64,000 nt of DNA, from positions 2,418,001 through 2,482,000 of the forward strand of contig OZ252252.1 in the NCBI GenBank assembly GCA_965249745.1, read 5' to 3'. Below are positions 24,967 through 33,319 of this stretch, piece by piece. The first letter of the stretch is position 1. The number at the start of each line of letters is the position of its first letter. The stretch is from JANYHH01 sp965249745 (GTDB lineage: Bacteria; Deinococcota; Deinococci; Deinococcales; JAAFIG01). The notes beneath the pieces were generated by a model that was not told where the DNA came from, searched no databases, and was given only the letters and a program-made list of their open reading frames with translations. Made by a program: the position numbers and the translations under genes.

Positions 24967-25662
24967 TCAGGTCAACCGGTGCAACCACTCCAGCAGAAGC
25001 TGCTTTTCCGCCTCGCTGAACGGGGTCTCGAGCTTGGGCAGGATCGCGGCCAGCGACACGGCATGGGCGGCGGCTCGCGGTTTGATGAGGCCGCTGACTG
25101 TTTCTGTTTCAGGCGTGAGGATCGCGTCCAGGACCGCTTCCAGCATCAGGTCTGAGAGTTTGCTATCTCTTATTTTGGCGTTCAGCAGGCTCAGCGTCAC
25201 CCCAAGCGCCCCGCCGTGAATCATGGCGGCGGCTCGGTCAAAGCTGACGGCTAGCCGTCCGGCTTCAGCCACGCGCTGGAGCAGATTGCGGAGCATGGCG
25301 AAGCCTTTTACGGCGGCGGGGGATTCCGTACTGGGTTTGGATGCGCCGTACATCAGCCTGTACAGATGCGGATGGGTCAAGCCAAATTCCACGTGAAGAT
25401 TCCAGCCGTCGCGCAGCTCTGCGACCGGCTCAGTCAGCCTGACTCGTGTGGTCTTGGACTCGAGGTAGGTCGTGAACCCGAGTTGGGCGACCTCGTTCAG
25501 TAAGCCTTGCATGTCACCGAACTGGCGGTAAATCGTGGGCGGTTGGACATCGGCGGCGGCGCTGACCGCACGGGTGGAGACAGCCTCTGCGCCCCCCGCC
25601 TCGAGCAGTTCGAGGGCGGCTTGGAGGATGCGGTCTCGAGGGGAGGGACGCGGCTTTGCCAT
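24967..25662 (-). CDS. TetR/AcrR-family transcriptional regulator
   Basis: 231 aa. N-terminal TetR helix-turn-helix: SPRDRILQAALELLEAGGAEAVS, then TRAVSAAADVQPPTIYRQFGDMQGLL (recognition helix PPTIYRQF). The C-terminal ligand domain carries a TetR_C-like GAxGxTLSLL segment. Divergent from the quinone reductase at 25837 with 174 bp between, so autoregulation and control of that gene are likely. No Shine-Dalgarno is obvious; a TATCAT box lies 9 nt before the ATG. Confidence 0.88.
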   Translation of the reverse strand: MAKPRPSPRDRILQAALELLEAGGAEAVSTRAVSAAADVQPPTIYRQFGDMQGLLNEVAQLGFTTYLESKTTRVRLTEPVAELRDGWNLHVEFGLTHPHLYRLMYGASKPSTESPAAVKGFAMLRNLLQRVAEAGRLAVSFDRAAAMIHGGALGVTLSLLNAKIRDSKLSDLMLEAVLDAILTPETETVSGLIKPRAAAHAVSLAAILPKLETPFSEAEKQLLLEWLHRLT

Positions 25663-25681
25663 TGGCTATCAATGATAACTC

Positions 25682-25738
25682 GTTTACGTTAACAGGTTGA
25701 CTTATCGCTGGAAACTGATTTATGATATCAGTGTAAAC
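25682..25738. promoter_or_regulatory. Candidate TetR operator region
   Basis: GTTTAC (25682-25687) and GTAAAC (25733-25738) are an inverted pair bracketing the quinone reductase promoter. Inside lie the palindromes GTTAAC (25688-25693) and TGATATCA (25723-25730). A repressor dimer or tetramer could occupy these; which is used cannot be told from sequence. Confidence 0.4.
25697..25726 (+). promoter_or_regulatory. Sigma-70-type promoter of the quinone reductase gene
   Basis: TTGACT (25697-25702), 18 bp spacer, TATGAT (25721-25726). This is the best-matching consensus promoter in the window and points at the gene starting at 25837. Confidence 0.65.
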
Positions 25739-25836
25739 AGATGGACCTCAGCCCATCCTCTGAATCATCCGAAAACAACGTCAAAATTCAGATCATCAAC
25801 CATCCCCGAAAAGCTATATGAGGAATAGGAGCCACT

Positions 25837-26697
25837 ATGATTCTCGTTACAGGAGCCACCGGAAAGTTAGGCAGAACGGTCATTCAGGAACTGTTGAAGC
25901 ACACCTCAGGCGACCAGCTTGCTGCCCTGGTCCGGGATGAGAGCAAAGCCAGCGATTTCAAAGCGGCCGGTGTCAACATTCGCGTCGGTCACTACGGCGA
26001 TCCAGCCTCGCTCGAGACGGCGATGCAAGGCATCGAACGGGTTTTGCTGATCGCTGGAACCGATGAAGAACACCGCGTTCAACAGCATCAGAACGTCGTG
26101 GACGCCGCGAAAAAAGCCGGTGTCGGGGCAATCGCCTACACCAGCCGAACCCTGAAGGACAGAAGCACGATGGCCAACAAACTGATGGAAGGACACTTTC
26201 AGACAGAGGACGCCATCACCGCGAGCGGGTTGGACTACGCGATCTTCCGCAATGTCCTCTATATGGACACGCTTCCGCAATTTGTCGGAGAACAGGTTTT
26301 TGAAACGGGTATTTCCGTTCCCGCGGGCCACGGCAGAGTCGCCTTTGCGCTGAGAAGCGACATGGGCGAGGCGATCGCCCGTTCGTTAATGAGCAATGGT
26401 TGGAACCGGACGACCTACAAACTCACTGGAAGCGAGTCGTACTCCTTTGACGATGTGGCGGCGGCGTTGACGCAGTTGTCGGGTCGGCCAGTGGATTACC
26501 ATCCCGAAGAGGCCTCCGCCTTCGCGGCGCAGATGACCGGACGCGGCGTGCCCGAAATCGTCGCCCAGCGGGTGGTTGGTTTTATGACCGACATCAAAAA
26601 CGGTCAAGAGGACGAAATCAGCCCTGACCTCGAGCGGCTGCTCGGGCGCAAACCCACGCCGCTCCAAGAGGGATTGAAAGTACTGTTTAAACTGTAG
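25837..26697 (+). CDS. NAD(P)H:quinone oxidoreductase type 2 / NmrA-like SDR (QorB-like)
   Basis: 286 aa. N-terminal atypical SDR motif ILVTGATGKLGRTVIQELL (GATGxLG), a VRDESKASDFKAAGV strand typical of NmrA/QorB proteins, then YTSRTL and a long C-terminal substrate lobe. AGGAG-type site (AGGAATAGGAG) upstream. Known relatives reduce quinones with NADPH in the cytoplasm, or act as redox sensors. A divergent TetR gene suggests induction by quinones or electrophiles. Confidence 0.82.
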   Translation: MILVTGATGKLGRTVIQELLKHTSGDQLAALVRDESKASDFKAAGVNIRVGHYGDPASLETAMQGIERVLLIAGTDEEHRVQQHQNVVDAAKKAGVGAIAYTSRTLKDRSTMANKLMEGHFQTEDAITASGLDYAIFRNVLYMDTLPQFVGEQVFETGISVPAGHGRVAFALRSDMGEAIARSLMSNGWNRTTYKLTGSESYSFDDVAAALTQLSGRPVDYHPEEASAFAAQMTGRGVPEIVAQRVVGFMTDIKNGQEDEISPDLERLLGRKPTPLQEGLKVLFKL

Positions 26698-26740
26698 CCT
26701 TAAAAGCGGTAACTCGGCGTGAAGCACGGCTTTATCCCTG

Positions 26741-27505
26741 TTACAAACTCTTCTCGAGTGGCAACGTCGGGTCGCTCGCCCATTCGTTCATCGAACCCAG
26801 GTAATTCCTGACCTTGACGCCCCGCGATTTCAACGCGTGATACACGACGCTGCTGCGCGCCCCGCTCTGGCAATGCACGATCACCTCGGCGTCGGCCGGA
26901 ATCTGCGCCAATGTTGCGATGAGCGCCGCGTCGTCCTTGAGGCCGGTCTCGGTCGTCAGGTTCTCCCAGTTCAGGTTGGTCGCGCCGGGAATGTGCCCGG
27001 CGCGATCTGTGCCAGGAATTAACCCCGCGCCACTGAACTCCTGCGGGTTGCGGGCGTCCACGACAATCGTATTCTGATCTCGAGCCTGCACGTCGTCCAG
27101 CGTGGCGAGCAGCTCGCGCCTCGGATGTTCCAGGGTGAATTCGCTTGGGTTGTACGAGTTCGCCACCGTTTCGATCTCGCCCTGCCAGGCGTTCCAGCCA
27201 TCGCGCAAGAGCGCCACTTCAAACCCGGCGTACTCCAAAAGCCAGGCCAGTCGCGCCGCTCGCGTGTCGCGCCCGGCGTCGTAAACCACGACGCGCTGAC
27301 CGGCATTCAAACCAGCCGCCCGCACCAGGCTCTGCGCGGCGGCGTTGAACGCCTCGAGTTCCTGCGGGGAACGGATCAAGAATTTCTCGGTGAACTCCGC
27401 CTGCCGCGCCCCTGGAATGTGACCGCTTTCAAACGCGGCGCGTGGGCGGGCGTCTACTAGCACGGCGTCGCTGGGAATCTGATTGGGGGTTAGAAATCGG
27501 TTCAT
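26741..27505 (-). CDS. Tandem-domain rhodanese (thiosulfate / 3-mercaptopyruvate sulfurtransferase type)
   Basis: 254 aa from the ATG at 27505, which overlaps the MFS stop in an ATGA arrangement; an earlier start would run far into the MFS gene. The first rhodanese domain (about 1-120) is catalytically degenerate (VVVYDAGRDTRAARLAW, Asp in place of Cys). The second (about 130-254) has the active-site loop HCQSGARSS with Cys212. Role: transfer of sulfane sulfur to cyanide or another thiophilic acceptor. Co-transcribed with the MFS gene upstream. Confidence 0.88.
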   Translation of the reverse strand: MNRFLTPNQIPSDAVLVDARPRAAFESGHIPGARQAEFTEKFLIRSPQELEAFNAAAQSLVRAAGLNAGQRVVVYDAGRDTRAARLAWLLEYAGFEVALLRDGWNAWQGEIETVANSYNPSEFTLEHPRRELLATLDDVQARDQNTIVVDARNPQEFSGAGLIPGTDRAGHIPGATNLNWENLTTETGLKDDAALIATLAQIPADAEVIVHCQSGARSSVVYHALKSRGVKVRNYLGSMNEWASDPTLPLEKSL

Positions 27506-28689
27506 GCCGCCGATTCTAGCGCCGCTCCGGTCAGCCCGGTGTCTCGAGGATCGCGGCGTTGCAGGACCCAGACGCACAGGGCGCACAAGCCGCTGGCAGC
27601 CGTCACCGTGGTCGGAATTAACCCGTCACCAAACGCGGATTTCAGCGCTCCGATCAGGGGAATCCCCAGGGCCGCGCCCAGGGAACCAGACACCAGGTAG
27701 AGCGTCGTCGCGTGACTCGAGGGATTGAGGCGAGCCAGCCAGGCTAATCCAGCCGGGAAGACCGGCGCAAGGCAGAACCCGGCGGCGATGTACGCCCAGC
27801 CCGCCACCGGCGCGAGGTGAGCCAAGAGAAGGAAGAGTGTCGCCCCTAGCGTGGAGGCCATCAGGACTTGCTGGCTCGAGAGGCGCAGGGATAGGGCGGC
27901 CGCCATCAGGCGACCGACCAGCAGCGCCAGCCAGAAGAACGACAGGGTGTAGGCAGCCGTTGCGTGTTTCACGCCCAGAGACTCGAGGTGCGTCACGCCC
28001 CAGAAGCTGGCCCCTTGCTCGGCGACCACGTACAACAGAATCATGCCCGCGAAGCCGAAGGCGACCGGGCGCAGCCCTCGGTGGGCGCTCGTCATGGCGG
28101 TCGGTGCGACCGCCAGATCGTGGGCGCGCAGCACCAGGAACGACACGATCAACCCGAGCGCCGCGAACCCCAGCGGTAGCAGGCGGTAGTTGCCGCCCAG
28201 CGTCGCCGCGAGCGTCGGACCGGCGATGCTGCCGACCGCGAAGGCGGTGCTCATGACCGCCATGACCGCGCTCGAGTGACTGCCGAAGCCGCGACTGAAC
28301 AGGTTGGCGTGATTGACCTGGAACAAGCCCAACCCCAATCCCATCGCAAACAGCGCCAGCAGCGCCACCAGAAAACCGCTCGAGAGGGAAAAGCAGATCG
28401 CCCCAATTGAAAATCCGAGCGCTCCGAGGCTCATGCGTTGACCGGCCGTGAAACGCCGCTCCAAGGCGACCGTGCTGAGATTCCCGAGCAGTCCGCCGAC
28501 CGTCTGGGCCGTTCCCAGAAGACCAATCTGCGCGTCTCCCACGTGATAGGTAGAACGCAGCACCTCGAGCGCCGCACCGTAAGAGCTGTTGATCGCGCCG
28601 ACCGAGAGCATCCCGACATAGGTGGCGGCCGACACGACGGGCGTCAGGCTGTGGTTTCTGGATGAATCGCTATCGCTGAACGACGACAC
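27502..28689 (-). CDS. MFS transporter
   Basis: 395 aa with about 12 membrane segments. The GTG at 28689 is preferred over the ATG at 28698 because TACAAT (28697-28702) ends 7 nt before it, the spacing seen at many leaderless genes here, and the box would overlap the ATG. Segments such as ALFAMGLGLGLFQVNHANLFSRGFG and FCLAPVFPAGLAWLARL recall FucP/sugar- or drug-type MFS carriers. Substrate unknown. It forms an operon with the rhodanese gene. Confidence 0.82.
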   Translation of the reverse strand: MSSFSDSDSSRNHSLTPVVSAATYVGMLSVGAINSSYGAALEVLRSTYHVGDAQIGLLGTAQTVGGLLGNLSTVALERRFTAGQRMSLGALGFSIGAICFSLSSGFLVALLALFAMGLGLGLFQVNHANLFSRGFGSHSSAVMAVMSTAFAVGSIAGPTLAATLGGNYRLLPLGFAALGLIVSFLVLRAHDLAVAPTAMTSAHRGLRPVAFGFAGMILLYVVAEQGASFWGVTHLESLGVKHATAAYTLSFFWLALLVGRLMAAALSLRLSSQQVLMASTLGATLFLLLAHLAPVAGWAYIAAGFCLAPVFPAGLAWLARLNPSSHATTLYLVSGSLGAALGIPLIGALKSAFGDGLIPTTVTAASGLCALCVWVLQRRDPRDTGLTGAALESAA

Positions 28690-28696
28690 ATCCCCC

Positions 28697-28702
28697 ATTG
28701 TA
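28697..28702 (-). promoter_or_regulatory. -10 box deciding the MFS start
   Basis: TACAAT on the minus strand, 7 nt before GTG 28689; it overlaps the alternative ATG at 28698, which is therefore unlikely. Confidence 0.5.
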
Positions 28703-28810
28703 CGAGGCCCATCAACCGCTCGAGTCACCTTTGGCTGACGTAGAAGGTTACTAAGATGGCTCGAGTCTCTCTGTCTTCAGTGTTGGTCGTTTGATCCTGC
28801 TACCGCGTCT

Positions 28811-28861
28811 CCTGGTAGGGACCTAGCAGGCTGCGCCGCTACGAAGACAGCCTCTACCAGG
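28811..28861. repeat. Bulged hairpin upstream of lysK
   Basis: Outer arms CCTGGTAG (28811-28818) and CTACCAGG (28854-28861), inner arms AGGCTG (28828-28833) and CAGCCT (28848-28853), with a 9-nt bulge on the 5' side. The loop region contains a 17-mer (28829-28845) that recurs exactly at 37047-37063. It lies just before the lysK -10 box. Confidence 0.6.
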
Positions 28862-28870
28862 GTGGTGCGG

Positions 28871-28876
28871 TATCTT
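28871..28876 (+). promoter_or_regulatory. -10 box deciding the lysK start
   Basis: TATCTT ends 7 nt before the GTG at 28884. The GGAGG between them is too close (2 nt) to act as a normal Shine-Dalgarno. Confidence 0.5.
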
Positions 28877-28883
28877 GGAGGCT

Positions 28884-29987
28884 GTGATTTCATTGGAGCG
28901 CTACACCGACCAGGAACGAGGCTTCATAGACTTGCTGCGCGAAGCCGTGACGATTCAGAGTCTCAGTACCCAGGAAGCCGATGTCAGCCGCTTCCTCGTG
29001 CGTTGGATGCACCGTCACGGGTTCAAAGCCGAGATGGACGGCGCGGGCAGCGCGGTCGGAAGCAGAGGCACGGGTCGCACCGAGGTCGTGCTGCTCGGTC
29101 ACATGGACACTGTGCCCGGCGAGATCCCGGTTCGTTTTGAAGAACAGGAGGGCAGGCTCAGCCTGTGGGGGCGCGGCAGTGTGGACGCCAAGGGACCACT
29201 CTGCACGTTTCTAGCCGCCGTCAGCCTGCTCCCCTCGCAGGTGCTCGAGCGGGCGCGGTTCATCTGTGTCGGTGCGGTGGAAGAGGAAGCCCCCAGCAGC
29301 AAGGGGGCGCATCACGCGATCAGCCGGTTCTCGCCGGATTACTGCATCATCGGTGAGCCGAGCGGTTGGGACACGATCACCCTGGGGTACAAGGGTCGGT
29401 TGGTGGTGAAAGCCCGGTTGGAGAAAGATAACTTCCATAGCGCGGGCAACGACACGACCGCCTCTGAGGACATGCTGCGCTACTGGAACGCGCTGCAAGC
29501 CTGGGCTGTGGCGTTCAATGGCAATCAGCGCCTTTTTGATGGTGTGCAAGTCGCCATGCAGGGCATCGGTAGCGCCAACGACGGGTTGCGTCAAACTTCG
29601 GAAGCGACGATTGGTTTGCGCTTGCCGCCTCGCCTCGGGCCGGACGACGCCATGCGCGAACTCGAGCGGCTGCGGCAGGAGCAGGGTTTGGAGCGCCTAC
29701 GGATCAGTTACACCGGGCGCGAGGAGCCGTATCGCGGCGCGAAGGACACGACCCTGACTAGGGCGTTTCGCGTGGCCATGCGCGCTCACGGCATCACGCC
29801 GCAACTGACGCTGAAAACTGGCACCTCCGACATGAACGTCGTCGCGCCGCTCTGGGGCTGCCCGATTCTGGCGTATGGACCCGGCGACAGCACCCTGGAT
29901 CACACCCCGACCGAACATTTGGAGCTGGACGAGTACCTGAGCGCGATTCGGGTGCTGCGCGATGCCCTCGAGCGGCTGGTAACGTGA
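28884..29987 (+). CDS. lysK: [LysW]-lysine / [LysW]-ornithine hydrolase
   Basis: 367 aa from the GTG at 28884. An M20-type zinc peptidase: VVLLGHMDTVPGEIPV (first metal ligand), WGRGSVDAKGPL (bridging Asp), GAVEEEAPSSKGA (catalytic Glu and metal Glu), YCIIGEPSGWD, and a C-terminal LDHTPTEHLELDEY (last His ligand). Length and motifs fit LysK, which releases lysine (or ornithine) from the carrier protein LysW in the alpha-aminoadipate pathway of Thermus and Deinococcus. No other lys genes are nearby. This is one of the lineage markers for the window. Confidence 0.87.
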   Translation: MISLERYTDQERGFIDLLREAVTIQSLSTQEADVSRFLVRWMHRHGFKAEMDGAGSAVGSRGTGRTEVVLLGHMDTVPGEIPVRFEEQEGRLSLWGRGSVDAKGPLCTFLAAVSLLPSQVLERARFICVGAVEEEAPSSKGAHHAISRFSPDYCIIGEPSGWDTITLGYKGRLVVKARLEKDNFHSAGNDTTASEDMLRYWNALQAWAVAFNGNQRLFDGVQVAMQGIGSANDGLRQTSEATIGLRLPPRLGPDDAMRELERLRQEQGLERLRISYTGREEPYRGAKDTTLTRAFRVAMRAHGITPQLTLKTGTSDMNVVAPLWGCPILAYGPGDSTLDHTPTEHLELDEYLSAIRVLRDALERLVT

Positions 29988-30158
29988 ACAAGGTTGGACT
30001 CGAAGCCTATTTGCAGGGATGTCATCCACAATCGCTCGGCCACGCTCGAGATTTATTTTGGGGTCGCGTCAGGGAATGGTGTGGGTGGCTGGGCGTTGCG
30101 CCCTTGTACGCAAAACGGTGACTCGTACCCTACGGAAAATGTTGGGCGCGTTCGGCAG

Positions 30159-30215
30159 AGAACAGCGGCTCGAGAGTCATCACATATCTCGAGCCGCTGT
30201 TCTATTTTCTGTTTT
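30159..30215 (+). terminator. Strong intrinsic terminator with CTCGAG in both arms
   Basis: A perfect 17-bp stem: 30159-30175 (AGAACAGCGGCTCGAGA) pairs with 30187-30203, loop 11 nt, followed by ATTTTCTGTTTTT on the plus strand. It lies 172 bp after lysK and immediately beyond the stop of the convergent 30215-30712 gene, so it may serve both directions. Confidence 0.85.
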
Positions 30216-30712
30216 TACTTCGGGAAGAACGGTAGGTCCAGCTTGGACAGGCTGCTATAGGCGACGCGCCAAGCGGTCTCTTCGTTGGCGGTCAGCGCGG
30301 CGGTTCCACTGCGTTTGACGGTGACGTTCTTCCCGCTTGCCGTGTAGGTGATGGTCGCGGTGAAGCTGACGCTGGCTTTGCTGGCGTTCACGACCGTTTT
30401 CCCAAAGGTCACGTCGAAACCGCGCACGAGTTTCTGCGCGGCGAACCCGGACAGGCTTCCCGGTGCGCCTTCCACGAACCTCGAGACCCAATCGCTGCTG
30501 CCGCACTGCATCCCCTCGAAGACCTGGCGCACGGCGTTCTGCGCGGTGGCGGCGCTCTTGGCGGGGGCTGGCACGTTGCTGTCCACGGCTTGGTTGATCG
30601 CGGTGCTAGCCCAGTGGCAGACCGGCACGTCCACGAAGGGCGTCGGTTCGGCTCGAGCGGTCAAAGTGGCAGCGGTCAATAGGGCGATACTGGCGAATAC
30701 GATTTTGTTCAT
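30215..30712 (-). CDS. Small secreted protein with a partial S-layer-homology-like motif
   Basis: 165 aa. Signal peptide MNKIVFASIALLTAATLTARA. The mature N terminus reads PFVDVPVCHWASTAINQAVD, matching the first half of an SLH motif (F-x-D-V-x-x-x-H-W-A-x-x-A-I). The SLH repeat is not completed. The rest (about 50-165) is a NTF2- or lipocalin-like beta-rich segment with VSFTATITYTASGKNVTVKRSG. In this phylum SLH domains anchor proteins to secondary cell-wall polymer. A single half motif may be a relic or minimal anchor. AGGTGACG site upstream. Function unknown. Confidence 0.65.
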   Translation of the reverse strand: MNKIVFASIALLTAATLTARAEPTPFVDVPVCHWASTAINQAVDSNVPAPAKSAATAQNAVRQVFEGMQCGSSDWVSRFVEGAPGSLSGFAAQKLVRGFDVTFGKTVVNASKASVSFTATITYTASGKNVTVKRSGTAALTANEETAWRVAYSSLSKLDLPFFPK

Positions 30713-30813
30713 GCGTCACCTCGAGCGTGGATTTCCGGCAGTCTAGGTCGTGGAGGCGCTCAGCGCTGTGACCGAAGCCACGCCGAGAATGTGATGCAAC
30801 GCGGTGCGGGTGC

Positions 30814-30819
30814 TAACAT
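30814..30819 (+). promoter_or_regulatory. -10 box of a leaderless promoter (B12-binding protein)
   Basis: TAACAT, 6 nt before the ATG at 30826, no Shine-Dalgarno. Confidence 0.5.
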
Positions 30820-30825
30820 TTCGTC

Positions 30826-31236
30826 ATGGATCGAAAAATTCGTGTGTTGATCGCCAAACCTGGCCTGGATGGTCACGACCGGGGCGCGAAGGTGATTGCG
30901 CGGGCGCTGCGCGACGCAGGCATGGAAGTGATTTATACGGGACTGCGGCAAACCAGTCAGATGATCGTCAACGCCGCCGTGCAGGAGGACGTGGACGCCA
31001 TCGGGCTGAGTGTTTTATCCGGGGCGCACATGCACTACTTCCAGGAGGTGCGCGAATTACTAACCGAGCGCCAAGCGGATGACATTCTGCTGTTCGGCGG
31101 CGGCATTATCCCGGACGAGGACGTGCCGAAGCTCGAAGCGATCGGGGTCAATGGCATTTTCAAGCCGGGCACGAGCACCCTGGATGTGGTGCGTTTCCTG
31201 GAGGAGACCGTGCCGGGTCGTTGGGCGGCGATGTAG
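30826..31236 (+). CDS. Methylmalonyl-CoA mutase B12-binding subunit/domain protein
   Basis: 136 aa, the size of free-standing McmA C-terminal domains. Cobalamin-binding motif KPGLDGHDRGAKVIA (D-x-H-x-x-G), then GLSVLSGAHMHYFQEV (S-x-L) and FGGGIIPDEDV (GG). It would supply the B12-binding half of methylmalonyl-CoA mutase with a separate large subunit, which is not in this window. Preceded by TAACAT at 6 nt spacing, so likely leaderless. Confidence 0.9.
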   Translation: MDRKIRVLIAKPGLDGHDRGAKVIARALRDAGMEVIYTGLRQTSQMIVNAAVQEDVDAIGLSVLSGAHMHYFQEVRELLTERQADDILLFGGGIIPDEDVPKLEAIGVNGIFKPGTSTLDVVRFLEETVPGRWAAM

Positions 31237-31298
31237 GTCAAGCTGTCCTGTTCAGCAGCCTCTCAGCCGAGGGTCAGTTTCGACTCGAGACAGCGGCT

Positions 31299-31304
31299 TA
31301 GTTT
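31299..31304 (+). promoter_or_regulatory. -10 box of a leaderless promoter (VOC protein operon)
   Basis: TAGTTT, 6 nt before the ATG at 31311. Confidence 0.5.
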
Positions 31305-31310
31305 GACACC

Positions 31311-32243
31311 ATGCCAGCCCCAGCCTCGCAAGCTCCTACCTTGCAAGTTACAGCCTCGCAAACTACACAAGCTCGCTCGAGTCCATCGGCCGAGAGAAAG
31401 CTCACCAGTCCAGTTCTAGATTTGCAAGGCTTGACGCTGGAAGTCAATCGGCTCGAGCGGGCGCGGGTTTTCTACGGGTCGCTCCTGGGCTTGGAAACGA
31501 GGCACTTCAACCCGGAACGCGGCGTGCTTCAGATGAGCTTTCCGAACGCTCAACGCCTGGATTTCTGGATGCCGGTCACGCGCCAGAAGAACGACTCCCG
31601 GCTTGCGTCACTCGGCGCTCGAGGTGGTTCGCACGTTCACTTCGCCTTACAGATTCCCGTGGGAACTCGGGAAACCGCCAAGCGAACCCTGGATGCGCAC
31701 GGCATCGTTTGGCAAGAGATTGACCTTGGTGACGACAGCTTTCACGATTACGGTTTGTACTTCTTCGACCCGTTCGGGCACGGTCTGGAGTTGCGCGAGG
31801 TCGTGACCAACTCGAACGACTTCCGATTCCCGAAGGTCGCGCCGGGTCAACCTCGAGCGGACGCCTTGCCAGTAATCGGACTGCGCGAGGTGGCGCTCGC
31901 GTTCAACGATTTCGAGGGAATGCTCGAGCGGTTTTCAAACGTGTACGGGTTCGCGTTTTACAAGCGTCAGGACGAGCGTAACTTCGCGCAGTTCACGCTA
32001 GCGTCCCAACCCGAACCCGATGGCAAACACACGCCGCGCCGCTGGTTGTACGCCTGGGACCCCCAGGTCGGACTGGCGGATATGTTCGGCGGTGAACACG
32101 CCCTCGTGCGGTTCTACGCGGACGTGAACGCGATCGAAGCTCGAGTTCGTGAGGTTGGACTGCCGCATCTTCGTGACTCGGATGGCCTGGTCGTGCGCGA
32201 CCCTGAGGGTCACATTTTCGAGTTCGTGGAGCGACCAGCATGA
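31311..32243 (+). CDS. Two-domain vicinal oxygen chelate (glyoxalase/catechol 2,3-dioxygenase-like) protein
   Basis: 310 aa. After a 37-residue Ala/Ser/Thr/Gln-rich leader encoded by near-repeats of CAGCCTCGCAA, the first VOC domain (about 40-165) runs LTLEVNRLERARVFYGSLLGL, GGSHVHFALQIP, and FFDPFGHGLELRE. The second (about 180-310) runs LREVALAFNDFEGMLERF and VRDPEGHIFEFVE. This is the layout of CatE-type catechol dioxygenases and of many uncharacterised two-VOC proteins. Substrate unknown. The stop overlaps the topoisomerase start (ATGA at 32240). Confidence 0.78.
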   Translation: MPAPASQAPTLQVTASQTTQARSSPSAERKLTSPVLDLQGLTLEVNRLERARVFYGSLLGLETRHFNPERGVLQMSFPNAQRLDFWMPVTRQKNDSRLASLGARGGSHVHFALQIPVGTRETAKRTLDAHGIVWQEIDLGDDSFHDYGLYFFDPFGHGLELREVVTNSNDFRFPKVAPGQPRADALPVIGLREVALAFNDFEGMLERFSNVYGFAFYKRQDERNFAQFTLASQPEPDGKHTPRRWLYAWDPQVGLADMFGGEHALVRFYADVNAIEARVREVGLPHLRDSDGLVVRDPEGHIFEFVERPA

Positions 32244-33265
32244 CCGCCCGCACCGAGGGACTCGAGACGGAGTATTTGCACCGCCAAGGGAATAAAGAGA
32301 AAGGCTTCGTCTACCTCTACCCGGACGGCTCCAAACTCGCAGACGCGGCGGAACTCGAGCGGATTGCCAAATTAGCCGTGCCGCCGGGGTACCTGGATGT
32401 CTACGTCGCGCCCGATGGTGACGCGGAGCTGCAAGCCTTCGCTCGGGACGCCAAAGGGCGCTTGCAGTACCGCTATCACAGCGATTTCGTGCAGGGCAAC
32501 CAGCGTGAGAAGTGGCAGCGATTGATTCGCTTCGCCGGGGCACTGCCTAAACTCCGCGAGGCGACCGCCGCTGACCTACGATTGTCAGGGCTGTCGGATT
32601 CCAGAATCATGGCCCTGATGACGCGTCTGTTGTACGTGGCGCACTTCCGGGTCGGCTCGGACGCCTACGCCAAGGAGAACAAGACCTACGGCCTGACGAC
32701 CCTGCGCCAGCGCCACGTCAACGTGGACGGCAACACCGTGGAATTCAAATTTAAGGGCAAGCACGGCGTCAAGCAACACAAGGCCACCACCGATAAGACG
32801 ATTGCCTCGCACGTTTCCAAGCTGCTCGAGTTACCGGGGCCGTGGTTGTGGCAGGCGGAAACCGAGGCCGGGCGGCAACGCGTCACCTCGAGCGCCCTGA
32901 ACGGGTACATTCACCGCGTCATGGGTGCGTTCACCGCGAAGGATTTCCGCACCTGGGGCGGGACGTTGCTGGCGGCGGAGTATCTGAGCGAACTCGGCAC
33001 ACCGGAATCGGACCGTCAGGCGCGGCGAAACCTCAACGAGTGCGTTCGCGCCGTCGCCGAGGATTTGGGGAACACGCCCGCCGTGGTCCGCGCCCATTAC
33101 GTCAGCCCGAGCGTCTTCGACCGTTACCTGGACGGGCAAGTCCTGAACGACTTCGAGCCGAAGGCATCACGCACGAAAGCCAACGACGCCAACGGTTTGA
33201 CTCGCTCTGAGATCGCGCTGAAGCGCCTCTTGGAAACCTCCAGGAAGCTCGAGGCAACACGCTGA
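32240..33265 (+). CDS. DNA topoisomerase IB (poxvirus/Deinococcus type)
   Basis: 341 aa, the size of bacterial TopIB. N-terminal YLHRQGNKEKGFVYLYPDG, RIAKLAVPPGYLDVYVAP, a KGRLQYRYH segment, catalytic Lys/Arg region FKGKHGVKQH, FTAKDFRTWGGTLLAAEYL (Arg237), and the active-site tyrosine in YVSPSVFDRYLDG (Tyr296). It relaxes supercoils through a 3'-phosphotyrosine link. Its ATG overlaps the stop of the VOC gene, so it is made from that leaderless mRNA. TopIB is characteristic of Deinococcus among bacteria, although scattered elsewhere. Confidence 0.95.
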   Translation: MTARTEGLETEYLHRQGNKEKGFVYLYPDGSKLADAAELERIAKLAVPPGYLDVYVAPDGDAELQAFARDAKGRLQYRYHSDFVQGNQREKWQRLIRFAGALPKLREATAADLRLSGLSDSRIMALMTRLLYVAHFRVGSDAYAKENKTYGLTTLRQRHVNVDGNTVEFKFKGKHGVKQHKATTDKTIASHVSKLLELPGPWLWQAETEAGRQRVTSSALNGYIHRVMGAFTAKDFRTWGGTLLAAEYLSELGTPESDRQARRNLNECVRAVAEDLGNTPAVVRAHYVSPSVFDRYLDGQVLNDFEPKASRTKANDANGLTRSEIALKRLLETSRKLEATR

Positions 33266-33306
33266 ATCTGGTATCGCACCCCGCACTGTCAGCGCAGTGT
33301 CAAGGG

Positions 33307-33312
33307 TAGAGT
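33307..33312 (+). promoter_or_regulatory. -10 box of a leaderless promoter (CDP-alcohol phosphatidyltransferase)
   Basis: TAGAGT, 7 nt before the GTG at 33320. Confidence 0.5.
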
Positions 33313-33319
33313 CCTGGGC

